DNA from: Actinomadura rubrisoli
GTDB taxonomy: Bacteria; Actinomycetota; Actinomycetes; Streptosporangiales; Streptosporangiaceae
Direction of reading: 5' to 3'
Assembly: GCF_004349215.1 (NCBI RefSeq)
Contig: NZ_SMKU01000018.1
Location: 1-54,215 of the forward strand
DNA length: 54,215 nt
Of the stretch, positions 23,698 through 32,160 are shown in pieces. The notes below the pieces were generated by a model. That model saw only the letters and a list, made by a program, of their open reading frames with translations. It had not been told where the DNA came from and did no database searches. Position 1 is the stretch's first letter; the number at the start of each line of letters is the position of its first letter. A program made the translations under genes and the position numbers.

Positions 23698-25236
23698 ATG
23701 ACGGAGAACTCGACCCTGCCCTCGACGATCGTCCGGCCCGGTGACAAGCGGTATCCGGCGTTGAGCCGCGGGTTCAACCAGCGGTGGATCGGACGGCCCG
23801 ACTACGTGCGGCTGGTGCGGTCGCCGGAGGAGGTGCGGACGGCGCTGGAGAAGGCCGTGCGGGAGACGCCGGACGATCCGGAGCGGGCGCGGATCACGGT
23901 GCGGTCCGGTGGGCACTGCTACGAGGACTTCGTCTGCGGCAAGGACGTACGGGTGATCCTGGACGTGAGCCCGATGTGCGGGGTCTTCTACGACGAGGAC
24001 ATGAGGGCCTACTGCGTGGAGGCCGGGGCCACCAACTGGCACGTGTACAGCCACCTGTATCCGATCAGCGGCAAGGCGCTGCCGGGCGGGTCGTGCTATT
24101 CGGTGGGGCTGGGCGGTCATATTCCCGCCGGAGGGTTCGGGCTCCTGTCGAGGCAGCACGGGCTCACCGTCGACTACCTGTACGCGGTCGAGGTGGCGGT
24201 GGTGCGGAGCGACCGGACGGTCAAGCTCGTGGTGGCGAAACGCGATGACGAGGGCGAGCTCGGCGAGTTGCTGTGGGCCCATACCGGGGGCGGCGGCGGG
24301 AACTTCGGGGTGGTGACGCGGTTCTGGTTCCGGGGGCTGCCCGAGCCGCCCAGGCAGGTTCTGCTGGTCGGCCTCGCGTGGGACTGGAAGGACTTCACCA
24401 AGGACGAGTTCACCACGCTGGTGTCCGCCTTCGGGGACTACTTCCAGGACCATCAGGACGCGTCGACCGCGCCGGGGAAGCTGTTCGCGATGCTCAAGCT
24501 CACCCATATGAGCAATGGGCAGATCGGGCTCCTGGCCCAGGTGGACGTGGACGATCCGGACGGCCCCGAGGCGATGGCGGGGTTCATCAGGGCCGTCGAC
24601 GGTGCCATCGCACCGAAGGCCACGCAGATGCGGACGGTGATGGGGGAGCACCTCGTCCACATGGAGATCCCGCGGGTGATGCCGTGGCTGACCGCGACGC
24701 AGGCCCTGAACGCGAGCGGGGAGAACCGCTGCGGGAAATACAAGTCGGCCTATCTGCGGGAGCCGTTCAGCCGGGAGCAGATCAACACGATGTGGGCGTA
24801 TCTCGGGAAGGAGAAGTACACCAAGTACGTCAACAAACAGGCCCTCATCCAGGTCGACTCTTATGGCAGCGCCATCAACAGCCCGCTACATGACACGGCG
24901 GCACGGCAGCGCGACTCGATTCTGAAAATGCAGTACCAGGTCTACTGGACGCAGCAGGATCCCAACGAGCCCCAGCACATCGCCTGGATCCGCGACATCT
25001 ACAGGGCGACGTTCGCCGGCAGCGGTGGCGTGCCCGTCATCGGCGACCGTACCGACGGGTGCTACATCGGCTACCCCGACGTCGATCTGAACGAGGACGA
25101 GTGGAACGACTCGGACCAGACGTGGGCCACGCTGTACTACAAGGACGCCTACCCCAGGTTGCAGGAGATCAAGACGTACTGGGATCCGCTCAACATCTTC
25201 GAGCACCGCCAGTCGATCCGGCCCCTCGTGAGCTGA
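23698..25236 (+). CDS. BBE-like FAD-linked oxidase, likely bicovalent flavin
   Basis: Oxidase of 512 residues in the berberine-bridge/VAO superfamily. It has the PP-loop flavin-binding segment with RSGGHCYEDF (His for 8-alpha linkage) and GGSCYSVGLGGHIPAGGFG (Cys for 6-S-cysteinyl linkage). A substrate domain follows, and a C-terminal BBE segment includes YYKDAYPRLQEIKTYWDPLNIFEH. The His plus Cys pair predicts bicovalent FAD, as in glucooligosaccharide oxidase and aclacinomycin oxidoreductase. The substrate is unknown. No signal peptide is visible, so it is probably cytoplasmic. GGAGG precedes ATG 23698. It is divergent from the EACC1 gene. Confidence 0.93.
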   Translation: MTENSTLPSTIVRPGDKRYPALSRGFNQRWIGRPDYVRLVRSPEEVRTALEKAVRETPDDPERARITVRSGGHCYEDFVCGKDVRVILDVSPMCGVFYDEDMRAYCVEAGATNWHVYSHLYPISGKALPGGSCYSVGLGGHIPAGGFGLLSRQHGLTVDYLYAVEVAVVRSDRTVKLVVAKRDDEGELGELLWAHTGGGGGNFGVVTRFWFRGLPEPPRQVLLVGLAWDWKDFTKDEFTTLVSAFGDYFQDHQDASTAPGKLFAMLKLTHMSNGQIGLLAQVDVDDPDGPEAMAGFIRAVDGAIAPKATQMRTVMGEHLVHMEIPRVMPWLTATQALNASGENRCGKYKSAYLREPFSREQINTMWAYLGKEKYTKYVNKQALIQVDSYGSAINSPLHDTAARQRDSILKMQYQVYWTQQDPNEPQHIAWIRDIYRATFAGSGGVPVIGDRTDGCYIGYPDVDLNEDEWNDSDQTWATLYYKDAYPRLQEIKTYWDPLNIFEHRQSIRPLVS

Positions 25237-25366
25237 ACCCCGGTACGATCCGGGGTCACTGACGCCCGCTGCGGCGCTATTGCACACTTTGGCAATACTT
25301 GCGGGTGTGACGCCGGGGACAGTAGTTTCTTCTGGCGAGCGCCGGGCCGCATCGGCTGGGGAGTCC

Positions 25367-26614
25367 ATGAAGAAGCGCACCGACCGGAAGATCGCCATCG
25401 CGGGGTCCGCCGCGGCGGCGGTGGTCCTGCCCACCGTCATGATCGGGCTCGTCCAGGCGGGCGTGGGCACCTCGTCCGGCAAGAAGGAGGCGGCCTCGCG
25501 CAACGAGACGGTCCCCTCCTTCGGGCCGCCGGCGCAGCCGCCGATGCCCTCGGTGCCGGCGCCCACCGCGTCCAAGCTTCCGAAGCTGCCGGCCAGGGCG
25601 CTGACGTCCAACCCGTTCCGGACGGGCAGCGGCTCGCCGAGCGCCGCCGACCCGGACCGCAACACCTCCCAGCACGGCAGGAGGCCGCACCTTCCGCCGG
25701 GCTCCGGGCGGTCGAAGTACCGGACGGCCGACGACGGCGCCAGGATCACCGCGGTCAAGAAGGTCAACGCGTCGCAGTTCGACGTCACGATCGCCTCGCC
25801 GGCGCTCGGCGCGGCGGTGCGGACCCGGGTGATGATCCCCAAGGGCTGGAAGACAAGGTCCACCCGCAGTTGGCCGGTCGTGTACGCCTACCACGGCGGC
25901 AACAACAAGTACACGTCCTGGACCAAGGACTCCAACATCGAGCAGGTCGCGGCCCGCTACAGCGCCATGGTCGTCATGCCCGAGGGCGGCTGGAACGGCT
26001 CGTACACCAACTGGTGGAACGGCGGCCGGGGCGGCATCCCCGAGTGGGAGAACTTCCACATCAACGAGGTCATCCCGCTGATGGAGCGCAACTTCCACGC
26101 GGGGCCGCGCCGGGCCGCGATCGGGCTGTCGTCCGGCGGCCAGGGCGCCATCACCTACACTGAACGGCATCCGGGGCTGTTCCGGTACGTCGCGTCCTAC
26201 AGCGGTCCCCTCAACATCACCGCCCCCGGCATGCCGGCCATGCTGCTCTTCATGAACAGGGATTCGGGCACCGCCATCTGGGGCGACCCGATCACCAACC
26301 GCGCGAACTGGGAGGCCCACGACGGCACCGTCATGGTGTCCCGGCTCAGGGGCACCGGCGTGTACGTCTCCTCGGGCGACGGGCGCGTGGGCCCCTACGA
26401 CAAGCCGGGCACGGCGCCCTGGGACGCGGGGCGGATCGGCGAGCAGCTCTCGGGTCAGATGAACACCAACTTCGTCAACGCCGCCAGGCGGGCGGGCGTC
26501 CCGGTCACCGCCAACCTGTACGGGCCGGGCATGCACAACTGGAAGTACTGGCGGCGGGAGCTGGTCAGGAGCTGGCCCGCCATCGCCGCCGCCATCGGCG
26601 CCCGCAAGTCCTGA
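25367..26614 (+). CDS. Secreted alpha/beta-hydrolase esterase (Esterase D/Ag85-like)
   Basis: Exported hydrolase of 415 residues. A basic N-terminus and signal anchor (KIAIAGSAAAAVVLPTVMIGL) lead to a Pro/Ser-rich linker of about 90 residues, then a hydrolase domain. Visible are VVYAYHGGNNKYTSW (oxyanion region), nucleophile Ser255 in GLSSGGQGA, and a late His in GPGMHNWKYW. This is the PF00756 type, which includes mycolyltransferase-like and feruloyl esterases. ATG 25367 follows GGGGAG; an earlier in-frame start at 25280 would bury the signal sequence. Confidence 0.88.
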   Translation: MKKRTDRKIAIAGSAAAAVVLPTVMIGLVQAGVGTSSGKKEAASRNETVPSFGPPAQPPMPSVPAPTASKLPKLPARALTSNPFRTGSGSPSAADPDRNTSQHGRRPHLPPGSGRSKYRTADDGARITAVKKVNASQFDVTIASPALGAAVRTRVMIPKGWKTRSTRSWPVVYAYHGGNNKYTSWTKDSNIEQVAARYSAMVVMPEGGWNGSYTNWWNGGRGGIPEWENFHINEVIPLMERNFHAGPRRAAIGLSSGGQGAITYTERHPGLFRYVASYSGPLNITAPGMPAMLLFMNRDSGTAIWGDPITNRANWEAHDGTVMVSRLRGTGVYVSSGDGRVGPYDKPGTAPWDAGRIGEQLSGQMNTNFVNAARRAGVPVTANLYGPGMHNWKYWRRELVRSWPAIAAAIGARKS

Positions 26615-26637
26615 CCCGCCCGATAGCGTGGGCGCCG

Positions 26638-27210
26638 ATGAAGGGCTTCGCTCGACGTGAGTTCCAGCTGGTGCTGCTGCGGCGCATGGCCGACTACCAG
26701 CCCGGCATGGTGGACGGGGCGATGCGCGCGCTGGACGCCTCCCGCACCGAGATGCGCGAGGTCAACGCCCGCTGGCAGCGCATCCTGCGGTCACGGACGT
26801 TCCCGCGCGGCCTGCGCCGGTACGAGGCGGTCCTCGGCCCCGCGGCCGTGACGGAGCGCCGGATCGGCGACGTGCGGTGCGAGGTCGCCCGGTGGCCGCC
26901 GCTGCCGCTCTGGCCCGGCCTGCGGTTCGAGATCATGATGGCGCCGGACGGGTCGGTCGCGCAGGAGTGGCTCGTCCGGGACGAGGACGACCCGGCGCCG
27001 CGCCTGGAGAGCGTCGACGACCTCGTCCCCTGGTCATGCGTGGTGGGCGACCTCGGTGCCCTCGATGGCCTCGACGGGCGCCCCGGCCCGATCACCCACC
27101 AGGACGGCGACGCGCCCAGCCGCTGGCACGTCACGTTCTCCGCACCGGACGGCTCCTCCTACGTGGCCCACTTCGTCTGGGGCCTCCTCCAGGAAGTGGT
27201 CGCCGTCTAG
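26638..27210 (+). CDS. Hypothetical protein
   Basis: Soluble protein of 190 residues beginning 23 bases after the esterase stop, on the same strand. It has a basic helical start (MKGFARREFQLVLLRRMADY) and an alpha/beta C-terminal half with many Trp and Asp residues (RWHVTFSAPDGSSYVAHFVW). No membrane helix, signal peptide or catalytic motif is seen, and the family is not recognised. Confidence 0.75.
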   Translation: MKGFARREFQLVLLRRMADYQPGMVDGAMRALDASRTEMREVNARWQRILRSRTFPRGLRRYEAVLGPAAVTERRIGDVRCEVARWPPLPLWPGLRFEIMMAPDGSVAQEWLVRDEDDPAPRLESVDDLVPWSCVVGDLGALDGLDGRPGPITHQDGDAPSRWHVTFSAPDGSSYVAHFVWGLLQEVVAV

Positions 27211-27332
27211 GACGGGCCCGGCGGAATCGGTGGGCCCGTCACCGGTTCTCGGGCGCGGAGCCGACCAGGGCCGCCGACACCGCCCGGCGCACCAGCCGGG
27301 GCGGCACCGTACCGCTCCTATGGGGCTATTGA

Positions 27333-27357
27333 GGGGTTGCCTGACGCTCATAACCCC
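27333..27357. terminator. Weak hairpin between convergent genes
   Basis: GGGGTT (27333-27338) pairs with AACCCC (27352-27357) over a 13-base loop, and CCCC-GGT-GGGG follows at once. It lies between converging genes ending at 27210 and 27393, so it may act as a modest bidirectional terminator. Confidence 0.4.
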
Positions 27358-27392
27358 GGTGGGGGCATAAGAGCAATGGATGTGTCCCTTGC

Positions 27393-28367
27393 TCAGCCCA
27401 GGATGCGGAAGACGCCGATGTCGTCGTCGTTGCGTCCGGCCGCCGTCGTCTGGTTCAGCGATGCCTCGACCCCGACCCACCCGCGGAAGCGGCCGTGGTC
27501 GTCCACGACCTGGATCATGGGCTTCACATGCGAGTTCCCCGTGTAGCAGCCCTGTTCGAGCGCGTCGGCGAGTTCGGTGTGCCAATGCCAGAGGGTGTCG
27601 CGCCGGTCCTCCGCCGCGGCGTCGGCGGGCGCGACGTAGTACACGGTGTGGACGGTCGGCTCGGCGTTGGTCTGCGCGCCCAAGCACCTTCCGCCGGCGC
27701 AGACCTTCCAGCGTGTGACCCAGAACGGCGCCCCGTCGCCCTCGTCGATGTATCCCGTGTAGCCCCCGCCGGGATCGAAGTCGGTCTTCCACAGGTGATG
27801 CCGGTGCACCAGGCGGCCGTGGTCGATGGCGGCGATCTCGTCGGCGGGCACCCGGGCGTCCCAAGGGGCGTTGCTGCCGTTGCCGAAACCATGCGTCGCA
27901 CCGAAGTCGCTGTCGGCGAGCTCGGCACCGACGAGCCCGCCGTCCAGCGGACGGAGCGTCCAGCCCTCCCGGTGGCCGTCGTCCCATTCGATGCGCAGCT
28001 CGCGCCCGCTCACGCGATAGGTGCCGAACATTTTCCGCGCCGCGAACGTGGACTGCCAGCCGTCCGCCGTGAGCACGGCGCAGTCTCGTCCCGCGCAGCC
28101 GTGGGCCAGGACGCCCGTGCTGGCGCGCTTGACGCGGACGCGTTGCGTCCAGTCCCAATGCCGCTGCGAAACGCTCCCGTCGGACGCGAACGTGTACTGC
28201 CCGAGGCGGACCCAGTTGGCCGTCGATCCGGCATCGAGGCCGCCGACGGCGATGGCGAAGTTCGTCCTGCCCAGCGGCAGCCGCGCCGCGTCCGCCCGCG
28301 TGGTGAGCAGCGCGACGAGCAGCACCGCGGCACCGCAGGCGGCCGTCCGCGCGCCGAAAGAGCGCAT
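27393..28367 (-). CDS. Secreted protein of unknown function
   Basis: Exported protein of 324 residues with a clear signal peptide (SFGARTAACGAAVLLVALLT then ADA). The mature part is rich in Trp, Gly and Asp. It has repeated WxxTxRxRVKR and DGWQSTF strands, Cys pairs (HGCAGRDC, KVCAGGRC) suggesting disulfides, and a C-terminal GNSHVKPMIQVVDDHGRFRG segment. It resembles secreted beta-rich actinomycete proteins; no enzyme motif is seen. ATG 28367 is preceded by GGAGAGG, which favours it over two upstream in-frame starts. Confidence 0.85.
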   Translation of the reverse strand: MRSFGARTAACGAAVLLVALLTTRADAARLPLGRTNFAIAVGGLDAGSTANWVRLGQYTFASDGSVSQRHWDWTQRVRVKRASTGVLAHGCAGRDCAVLTADGWQSTFAARKMFGTYRVSGRELRIEWDDGHREGWTLRPLDGGLVGAELADSDFGATHGFGNGSNAPWDARVPADEIAAIDHGRLVHRHHLWKTDFDPGGGYTGYIDEGDGAPFWVTRWKVCAGGRCLGAQTNAEPTVHTVYYVAPADAAAEDRRDTLWHWHTELADALEQGCYTGNSHVKPMIQVVDDHGRFRGWVGVEASLNQTTAAGRNDDDIGVFRILG

Positions 28368-28521
28368 CGACCTCTCCAGGACCATCGGCACCGACGATCA
28401 ACGATGACCCCCGTCCCGGGCCGCGCCATGGACCGCCACCGCCCCGCTCCGCGGACTTGCCGAAGACCTTGCCTTCCGTTGGCGAGCGGGGGCCACGTGC
28501 TCAACGACCGAATTGAGGGGA

Positions 28522-28542
28522 GAGTCGCTCTAGTCGCGACTC
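28522..28542. promoter_or_regulatory. Dyad in divergent region upstream of secreted proteins
   Basis: GAGTCGC (28522-28528) and GCGACTC (28536-28542) form perfect 7-bp arms with a 7-base centre. An AT-rich stretch with five T follows. It lies 70 bases upstream of the promoter at 28612, so operator or upstream terminator are both possible. Confidence 0.4.
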
Positions 28543-28611
28543 AATAGCTATTTTTACGGCAAACTACGCCTTTGTGGGCGCGGCGATCCGAGAACTGAGT
28601 TTGCTCGAAGT

Positions 28612-28640
28612 TGAGATGACGAGATGCTTGGGTTTACTAT
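28612..28640 (+). promoter_or_regulatory. Sigma-70-type promoter
   Basis: TTGAGA (28612-28617) and TACTAT (28635-28640) are separated by 17 bases, an ideal vegetative promoter. Transcription would start near 28647, giving a leader of about 30 bases for the following secreted protein. Confidence 0.6.
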
Positions 28641-28677
28641 CTGTTCCGACGTGTTCACATGCCGTGAATACTTGTCA

Positions 28678-29016
28678 ATGCGACGAAAGGCGGTTCATTT
28701 CAGCATGCGTTTTGTCAGATTGGCTTCGGCCGCCGTGGGCGTGACGGCGGCCGCGACGATGGCCGGTGCCGTGCCCGCGACGGCGGCAACGTCCGTGTTC
28801 TACAGCAGCTCCGTCGCCGGGGGGTCCGGGCAGCTCAACGATCCAAAGGCCGGCCCGTGCTACACGGTCGCCACAGGTTCCCTCTCCGCGCGGAACAACA
28901 CGAGTATGGTGGCCCACCTCTACACCGACCCGTTCTGCTCGACGTTGCGCATCCGGCTCGATCCCGGAAACGAAGTCGGCACGGTGTTCGGCTCGGTGCG
29001 CTTCAGCGCCGAGTGA
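28678..29016 (+). CDS. Small secreted protein
   Basis: Exported protein of 112 residues. The signal peptide contains FVRLASAAVGVTAAATMAGA and ends at ATAA, leaving a mature domain of about 75 residues. That domain has two Cys (GPCYTVATG and DPFCSTLRI), likely disulfide-bonded, and beta-type alternation. Start choice is uncertain: ATG 28678 has a weak ribosome site, and in-frame ATG 28705 also gives a good signal peptide. The frame is open upstream to 28624, but the promoter places that outside the transcript. The fold is unknown. Confidence 0.8.
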   Translation: MRRKAVHFSMRFVRLASAAVGVTAAATMAGAVPATAATSVFYSSSVAGGSGQLNDPKAGPCYTVATGSLSARNNTSMVAHLYTDPFCSTLRIRLDPGNEVGTVFGSVRFSAE

Positions 29017-29027
29017 CAGGCGTCCTC

Positions 29028-29060
29028 ATGGTGACGCCGCCTCCTCGGCGGCGTCACCAT
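29028..29060 (+). terminator. Terminator hairpin
   Basis: A 14-bp perfect stem (29028-29041 with 29047-29060) with loop TCCTC starts 12 bases after the stop of the secreted protein. Confidence 0.85.
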
Positions 29061-29301
29061 TCCTGATCACATAACGTGCGGCCACGGCGAGGCTTCGAGA
29101 GTCCATTTTGTCCCTTTATGTATCGATATTCTCGTTGCCTTCATGGCACAGGAAGTTGTCGCCGGGGTGACGTCCGCGTTTTTCGTTAGTGATCAGCCTC
29201 CGGTCGGGAAGCGCGGGATGTGAGGCCGAAATCCGGTCTTCGACGCTACGGCGTCGTCTGGTGCCCCGGGTATTTCCCGGGCCTGCCTGTTAGGAGGAAC
29301 C

Positions 29302-29472
29302 GTGCTCCAGACAGTGACCGAACGCACCCCCGTCTCGGGCCTGGACGGTGTGGTGGCGGATCTGATGACCCCGCCGGAGGCGCCCATCAGCGACGCTCCG
29401 TCTCCCATCCCTGCCGTCGCTGCTTTTGTCGTCTTCGGCTCCTCGGACGACCCGGGCGACCCGGAGGAGTAG
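29302..29472 (+). CDS. Cysteine-free 56-residue peptide (candidate RiPP precursor)
   Basis: A GTG start follows a strong ribosome site (TAGGAGGAACC). The peptide has an N-terminal leader-like segment (VSGLDGVVADLMTPPEAPIS), a Pro/Ser hinge (DAPSPIPA), a short hydrophobic patch (VAAFVVFGS) and an acidic tail (SDDPGDPEE). It has no Cys, and no signal peptide is visible. It heads a tight run of three larger genes on the same strand. Size, strong initiation site and position resemble a ribosomal peptide precursor, but I cannot assign a known class. Confidence 0.7.
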   Translation: MLQTVTERTPVSGLDGVVADLMTPPEAPISDAPSPIPAVAAFVVFGSSDDPGDPEE

Positions 29473-29522
29473 CGGTGGGAACGGCACAGGTCCCGGCTGA
29501 CGGCGGGAGGGGCTGAGCACCG

Positions 29523-30218
29523 GTGGTGCTTGCTTGGCAGGAGAGGGTCGCCGGTGCGGTGGAGCGGCTCGCCGGTCTGATCCATCAGGCCGTGCGCCGT
29601 CGACAATGCGGTGTGCTGGCCGCGTTCGTGGACGGGGCGCCGCAGGAGGAGGCGGCGCTGGCCGCGGTGCGGGTGCTGGGGCCTGATGCCCTGGCGCCCG
29701 CGCTGCTGGCCGGGGTTTCGCCGTCGGGCGTGGACCGCGTCGTCCTCACCCGTGCCCTGGCGGCCCATCCCACCGCGGTCGCCGATCGCCTGGACGTGCG
29801 CTGCCTGTCCCAGGCCACGAGCGTCCTGTGCGCCGGTGAGGCCGTTACCGATGTCGGGGCCGCCGCGGACTGGGCACGGGCAGCGGCCGGCTGGGACTGG
29901 ATCACCCTGTCCCGGCATCTGGCGTGGCTGGCGCCCATGGCGTGGCCGCGATTGTGCGACGCGGTCGGTGAGACGGTTCGCGCCCGTTCGGTGGACGTGG
30001 GCCGCGGTCTGGCACGCGCGATGCTGCGCCGTGATTATCCGACCGCGGCCCGGTTGGTCCGCTGGTCCGCGCTGGCCTGCTGTCTGGGCGCCGACCCTGG
30101 ACTGGACACCGGCGCGGTGACGCACCACGTGGATCTCTGCGGCGGTGCGAGCCCGCGCACGGCCCTGCACACCGAGCTCGCCCGTTGCCTGGCACCCGCC
30201 GCGGCGGAGGGATCGTGA
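29523..30218 (+). CDS. Uncharacterised Ala-rich helical protein
   Basis: Protein of 231 residues, almost entirely predicted helix, rich in Ala, Leu, Arg and Trp (AAAGWDWITLSRHLAWLAPM). Several Cys and His are scattered through the C-terminal half (ALACCLG, THHVDLCGG). No catalytic motif is recognised. It starts at GTG 29523 or the adjacent GTG 29526, 50 bases after the small peptide, and overlaps the next gene by four bases (GTGA). Its tight coupling to the DUF6895-like gene suggests a two-protein complex acting on the peptide (inference). Confidence 0.8.
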   Translation: MVLAWQERVAGAVERLAGLIHQAVRRRQCGVLAAFVDGAPQEEAALAAVRVLGPDALAPALLAGVSPSGVDRVVLTRALAAHPTAVADRLDVRCLSQATSVLCAGEAVTDVGAAADWARAAAGWDWITLSRHLAWLAPMAWPRLCDAVGETVRARSVDVGRGLARAMLRRDYPTAARLVRWSALACCLGADPGLDTGAVTHHVDLCGGASPRTALHTELARCLAPAAAEGS

Positions 30219-31150
30219 GCTCGCCGACCGCGCCATGGGCGCAGGCGGCGCTGCCGCTGGTACGGGGTGCGCTCGCCTGGCTGCACCGCAACCGGCGGTA
30301 CGGAACCCTCCCGCCGGGGATCACCGCCGATGTCAAGGGGCACGGCGAGACCTACAAGGCCATCGGCGAAGTCGGCCTGGTGTGCCGTATGGTGCTCCTC
30401 GCCGGTGCGGCCCTGCCCGCCGAACAGGCCCGGGCGCGGCGGTTGCTGGATTTCTGCTGGGCGCAACTGGGGTATGGCGACCTGCTGTTCGAACGCCAGT
30501 TGCGGCACACGCTGGTGACCGACCCGGTGGAGATCTACGCGCACCTGGCCGCGGCCGGCTACCGCCACCAGAAGCTGGAGGAACTGGCCGCGCATTGCCA
30601 CCGCCTGCGGGGCGTCCAGGCCGTGGAGCAATATCCCAACCGCCGCCTGGCCGTGGCCAACGCCCTGCGCAGGCTCCGACTGCCCTCATCGCAGGACTGG
30701 AACGCGCTGACCGACCGCACCTGGCTGGGCCACACGCCCGAGCCATGGACGCTGGACTGGGACGCCGCCTACTGCCTCACCCACACCGTCTACCACCTGG
30801 CCGACTGGGGCTGCCGTCCGGACGGAATCCCACCGCACCTGGTCGACTACCTCCACCGCTGGCTGCCGGTGTGGCTGGATGTCTGGACCGAGACCCGGCA
30901 CTGGGATCTGGTCGGCGAGCTCGTCGCGGTGGACGCCTGCCTCCCCGAACCGCATTACCCTCTGGCCGCATGGCGGGCACTGGCCGCCGCGCAGCACGCC
31001 ACCGGCTACGTGCCCTGCGAAGGAACCCCCGAGCCGCAGGACGAACCGCAGGACGAGGCGAAGGTCTTCCGCCGCCACCGGCACACCACCTGCGTCACCG
31101 CGATGGCCGGCGCGCTCGCCCTGCGCCGCGCGAGCGATGCCGGACCCTGA
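30215..31150 (+). CDS. DUF6895-like helical protein
   Basis: Protein of 311 residues whose pattern resembles DUF6895 as I remember it: ALPLVRGALAWLHRNR, TYKAIGEVGLVCRM, LLDFCWAQLGYGDLLFERQ, TDPVEIYAHLAAAGYRHQKL. It is predicted to be an all-helical toroid-like fold, with Trp and His clusters (WDAAYCLTHTVYHLADWG) that might form a binding cavity or metal site. No biochemical function is known to me. GTG 30215 has GGAGG just upstream and overlaps the previous stop. The gene overlaps the next by 14 bases. A role in maturing or delivering the 56-residue peptide is inference. Confidence 0.8.
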   Translation: MSSPTAPWAQAALPLVRGALAWLHRNRRYGTLPPGITADVKGHGETYKAIGEVGLVCRMVLLAGAALPAEQARARRLLDFCWAQLGYGDLLFERQLRHTLVTDPVEIYAHLAAAGYRHQKLEELAAHCHRLRGVQAVEQYPNRRLAVANALRRLRLPSSQDWNALTDRTWLGHTPEPWTLDWDAAYCLTHTVYHLADWGCRPDGIPPHLVDYLHRWLPVWLDVWTETRHWDLVGELVAVDACLPEPHYPLAAWRALAAAQHATGYVPCEGTPEPQDEPQDEAKVFRRHRHTTCVTAMAGALALRRASDAGP

Positions 31151-32150
31151 CGGCGACCGACTGGTGCGCGCGGTGGCCGGTGCCGCGGACCGTCACGGCG
31201 CGGCCGTGGTCGCGGTGACCCGGCAGGGGACGACCAGCGTGCACTGTACGGGACTCGCCGACCCCGCCCGGGGGCTGCCTGCCGACCAGCGGACACGGTT
31301 CGAGATCGGTTCGCTCACCAAGACCTTCACGGTCCTGCTGTTCGCCGTCCTGGTCGCCGAGGGCCGGGTGGACCTGCACGAACCACTCGTCCGCCACCTG
31401 CCCGCCGACACCCTGCCCGCCGACCCCGACGCCCAGCGCATCACCGCCTACCATCTGGCCACCCACACCTCCGGGCTACCCCACCACCCACCAAGGCTGC
31501 GGCCCTGGAATCTGCCCGTGCTCACCACCAATCCCTACAGCCGTTACCAGCGTGAACACCTGTTCGCCCACCTATCCCGCGCCCGGCTGAGCCATCCCCC
31601 CGGCACCGCCACCGCCTACTCCAACCTGGCCGTCGGCCTGCTGGGGCACCTGATCGAAGACGCCGCCGGCGACACCTACGGCAACCTGCTGCGCGAGAAG
31701 GTCCTCACGCCCCTTGATCTGACCGACACCACCGGCGACCCCGCCCTTCCGCAAGCACTCGGCCACTGGCACGGCCGGCCCCGTCCGCCCAACCGCGTCC
31801 CGGCCATCCCCGCCGCCGGCGGCCTGCGCTCCAGCGCCCACGACCTCACCCGCTACCTTCACCACCTCATCGAGCCCGGCGCCGACCTGCCCCGGCCACT
31901 GCGCTCGGCCCTGCACATCGTCCTGCACCCGCCGGCCGACCCCGGCACACCCCTGATATGGCACACCCGCACCGTCCACGGCCGGGCCCTGTACTCCCAC
32001 CCTGGCGGCACCCGCGGCCACAGCGCCTTCATCGGCTTCTGTCCCCGAGCAGCCGTCACCGTCGTCGCACTGACCAGCAACGGGCACACCCGCAAAAGCA
32101 CCTTCATCCGCGATTCCCGGCGCCTGCTCCGCCACCACGCGAGCACCTGA
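31137..32150 (+). CDS. Serine hydrolase, class C beta-lactamase fold
   Basis: Protein of 337 residues with the three active-site elements: Ser59-x-x-Lys62 in EIGSLTKTF, Tyr161-Ser-Asn163 in TAYSNLAVG, and HPGG (287-290) in the KTG position. No signal peptide is seen, so it is likely cytoplasmic, unlike true beta-lactamases. Such enzymes can be peptidases, esterases or peptide-bond-forming cyclases. ATG 31137 overlaps the DUF6895-like gene by 14 bases. Last gene of the peptide run; it stops 10 bases from the convergent MMPL gene. Peptide trimming or cyclisation is plausible (inference). Confidence 0.88.
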   Translation: MPDPDGDRLVRAVAGAADRHGAAVVAVTRQGTTSVHCTGLADPARGLPADQRTRFEIGSLTKTFTVLLFAVLVAEGRVDLHEPLVRHLPADTLPADPDAQRITAYHLATHTSGLPHHPPRLRPWNLPVLTTNPYSRYQREHLFAHLSRARLSHPPGTATAYSNLAVGLLGHLIEDAAGDTYGNLLREKVLTPLDLTDTTGDPALPQALGHWHGRPRPPNRVPAIPAAGGLRSSAHDLTRYLHHLIEPGADLPRPLRSALHIVLHPPADPGTPLIWHTRTVHGRALYSHPGGTRGHSAFIGFCPRAAVTVVALTSNGHTRKSTFIRDSRRLLRHHAST

Positions 32151-32160
32151 GCTTTGAGGA

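Noticed and set aside
27340..27358. CTCATAA anticodon-like stretch resembling tRNA-Met
   Set aside because: The flanking bases do not form a 5-bp anticodon stem, and no T-arm (GTTCAAAT-type) or acceptor pairing follows. The simple GGGGTT/AACCCC hairpin explains the sequence.
29265..29281. CCCGGG hairpin upstream of the 56-residue peptide as a riboswitch
   Set aside because: Only six base pairs with mismatched flanks and no conserved aptamer pattern.
29302..29472. Lanthipeptide or lasso precursor
   Set aside because: The peptide has no Cys, and no LanB/LanM, B1/B2 or macrolactam synthetase gene is nearby.
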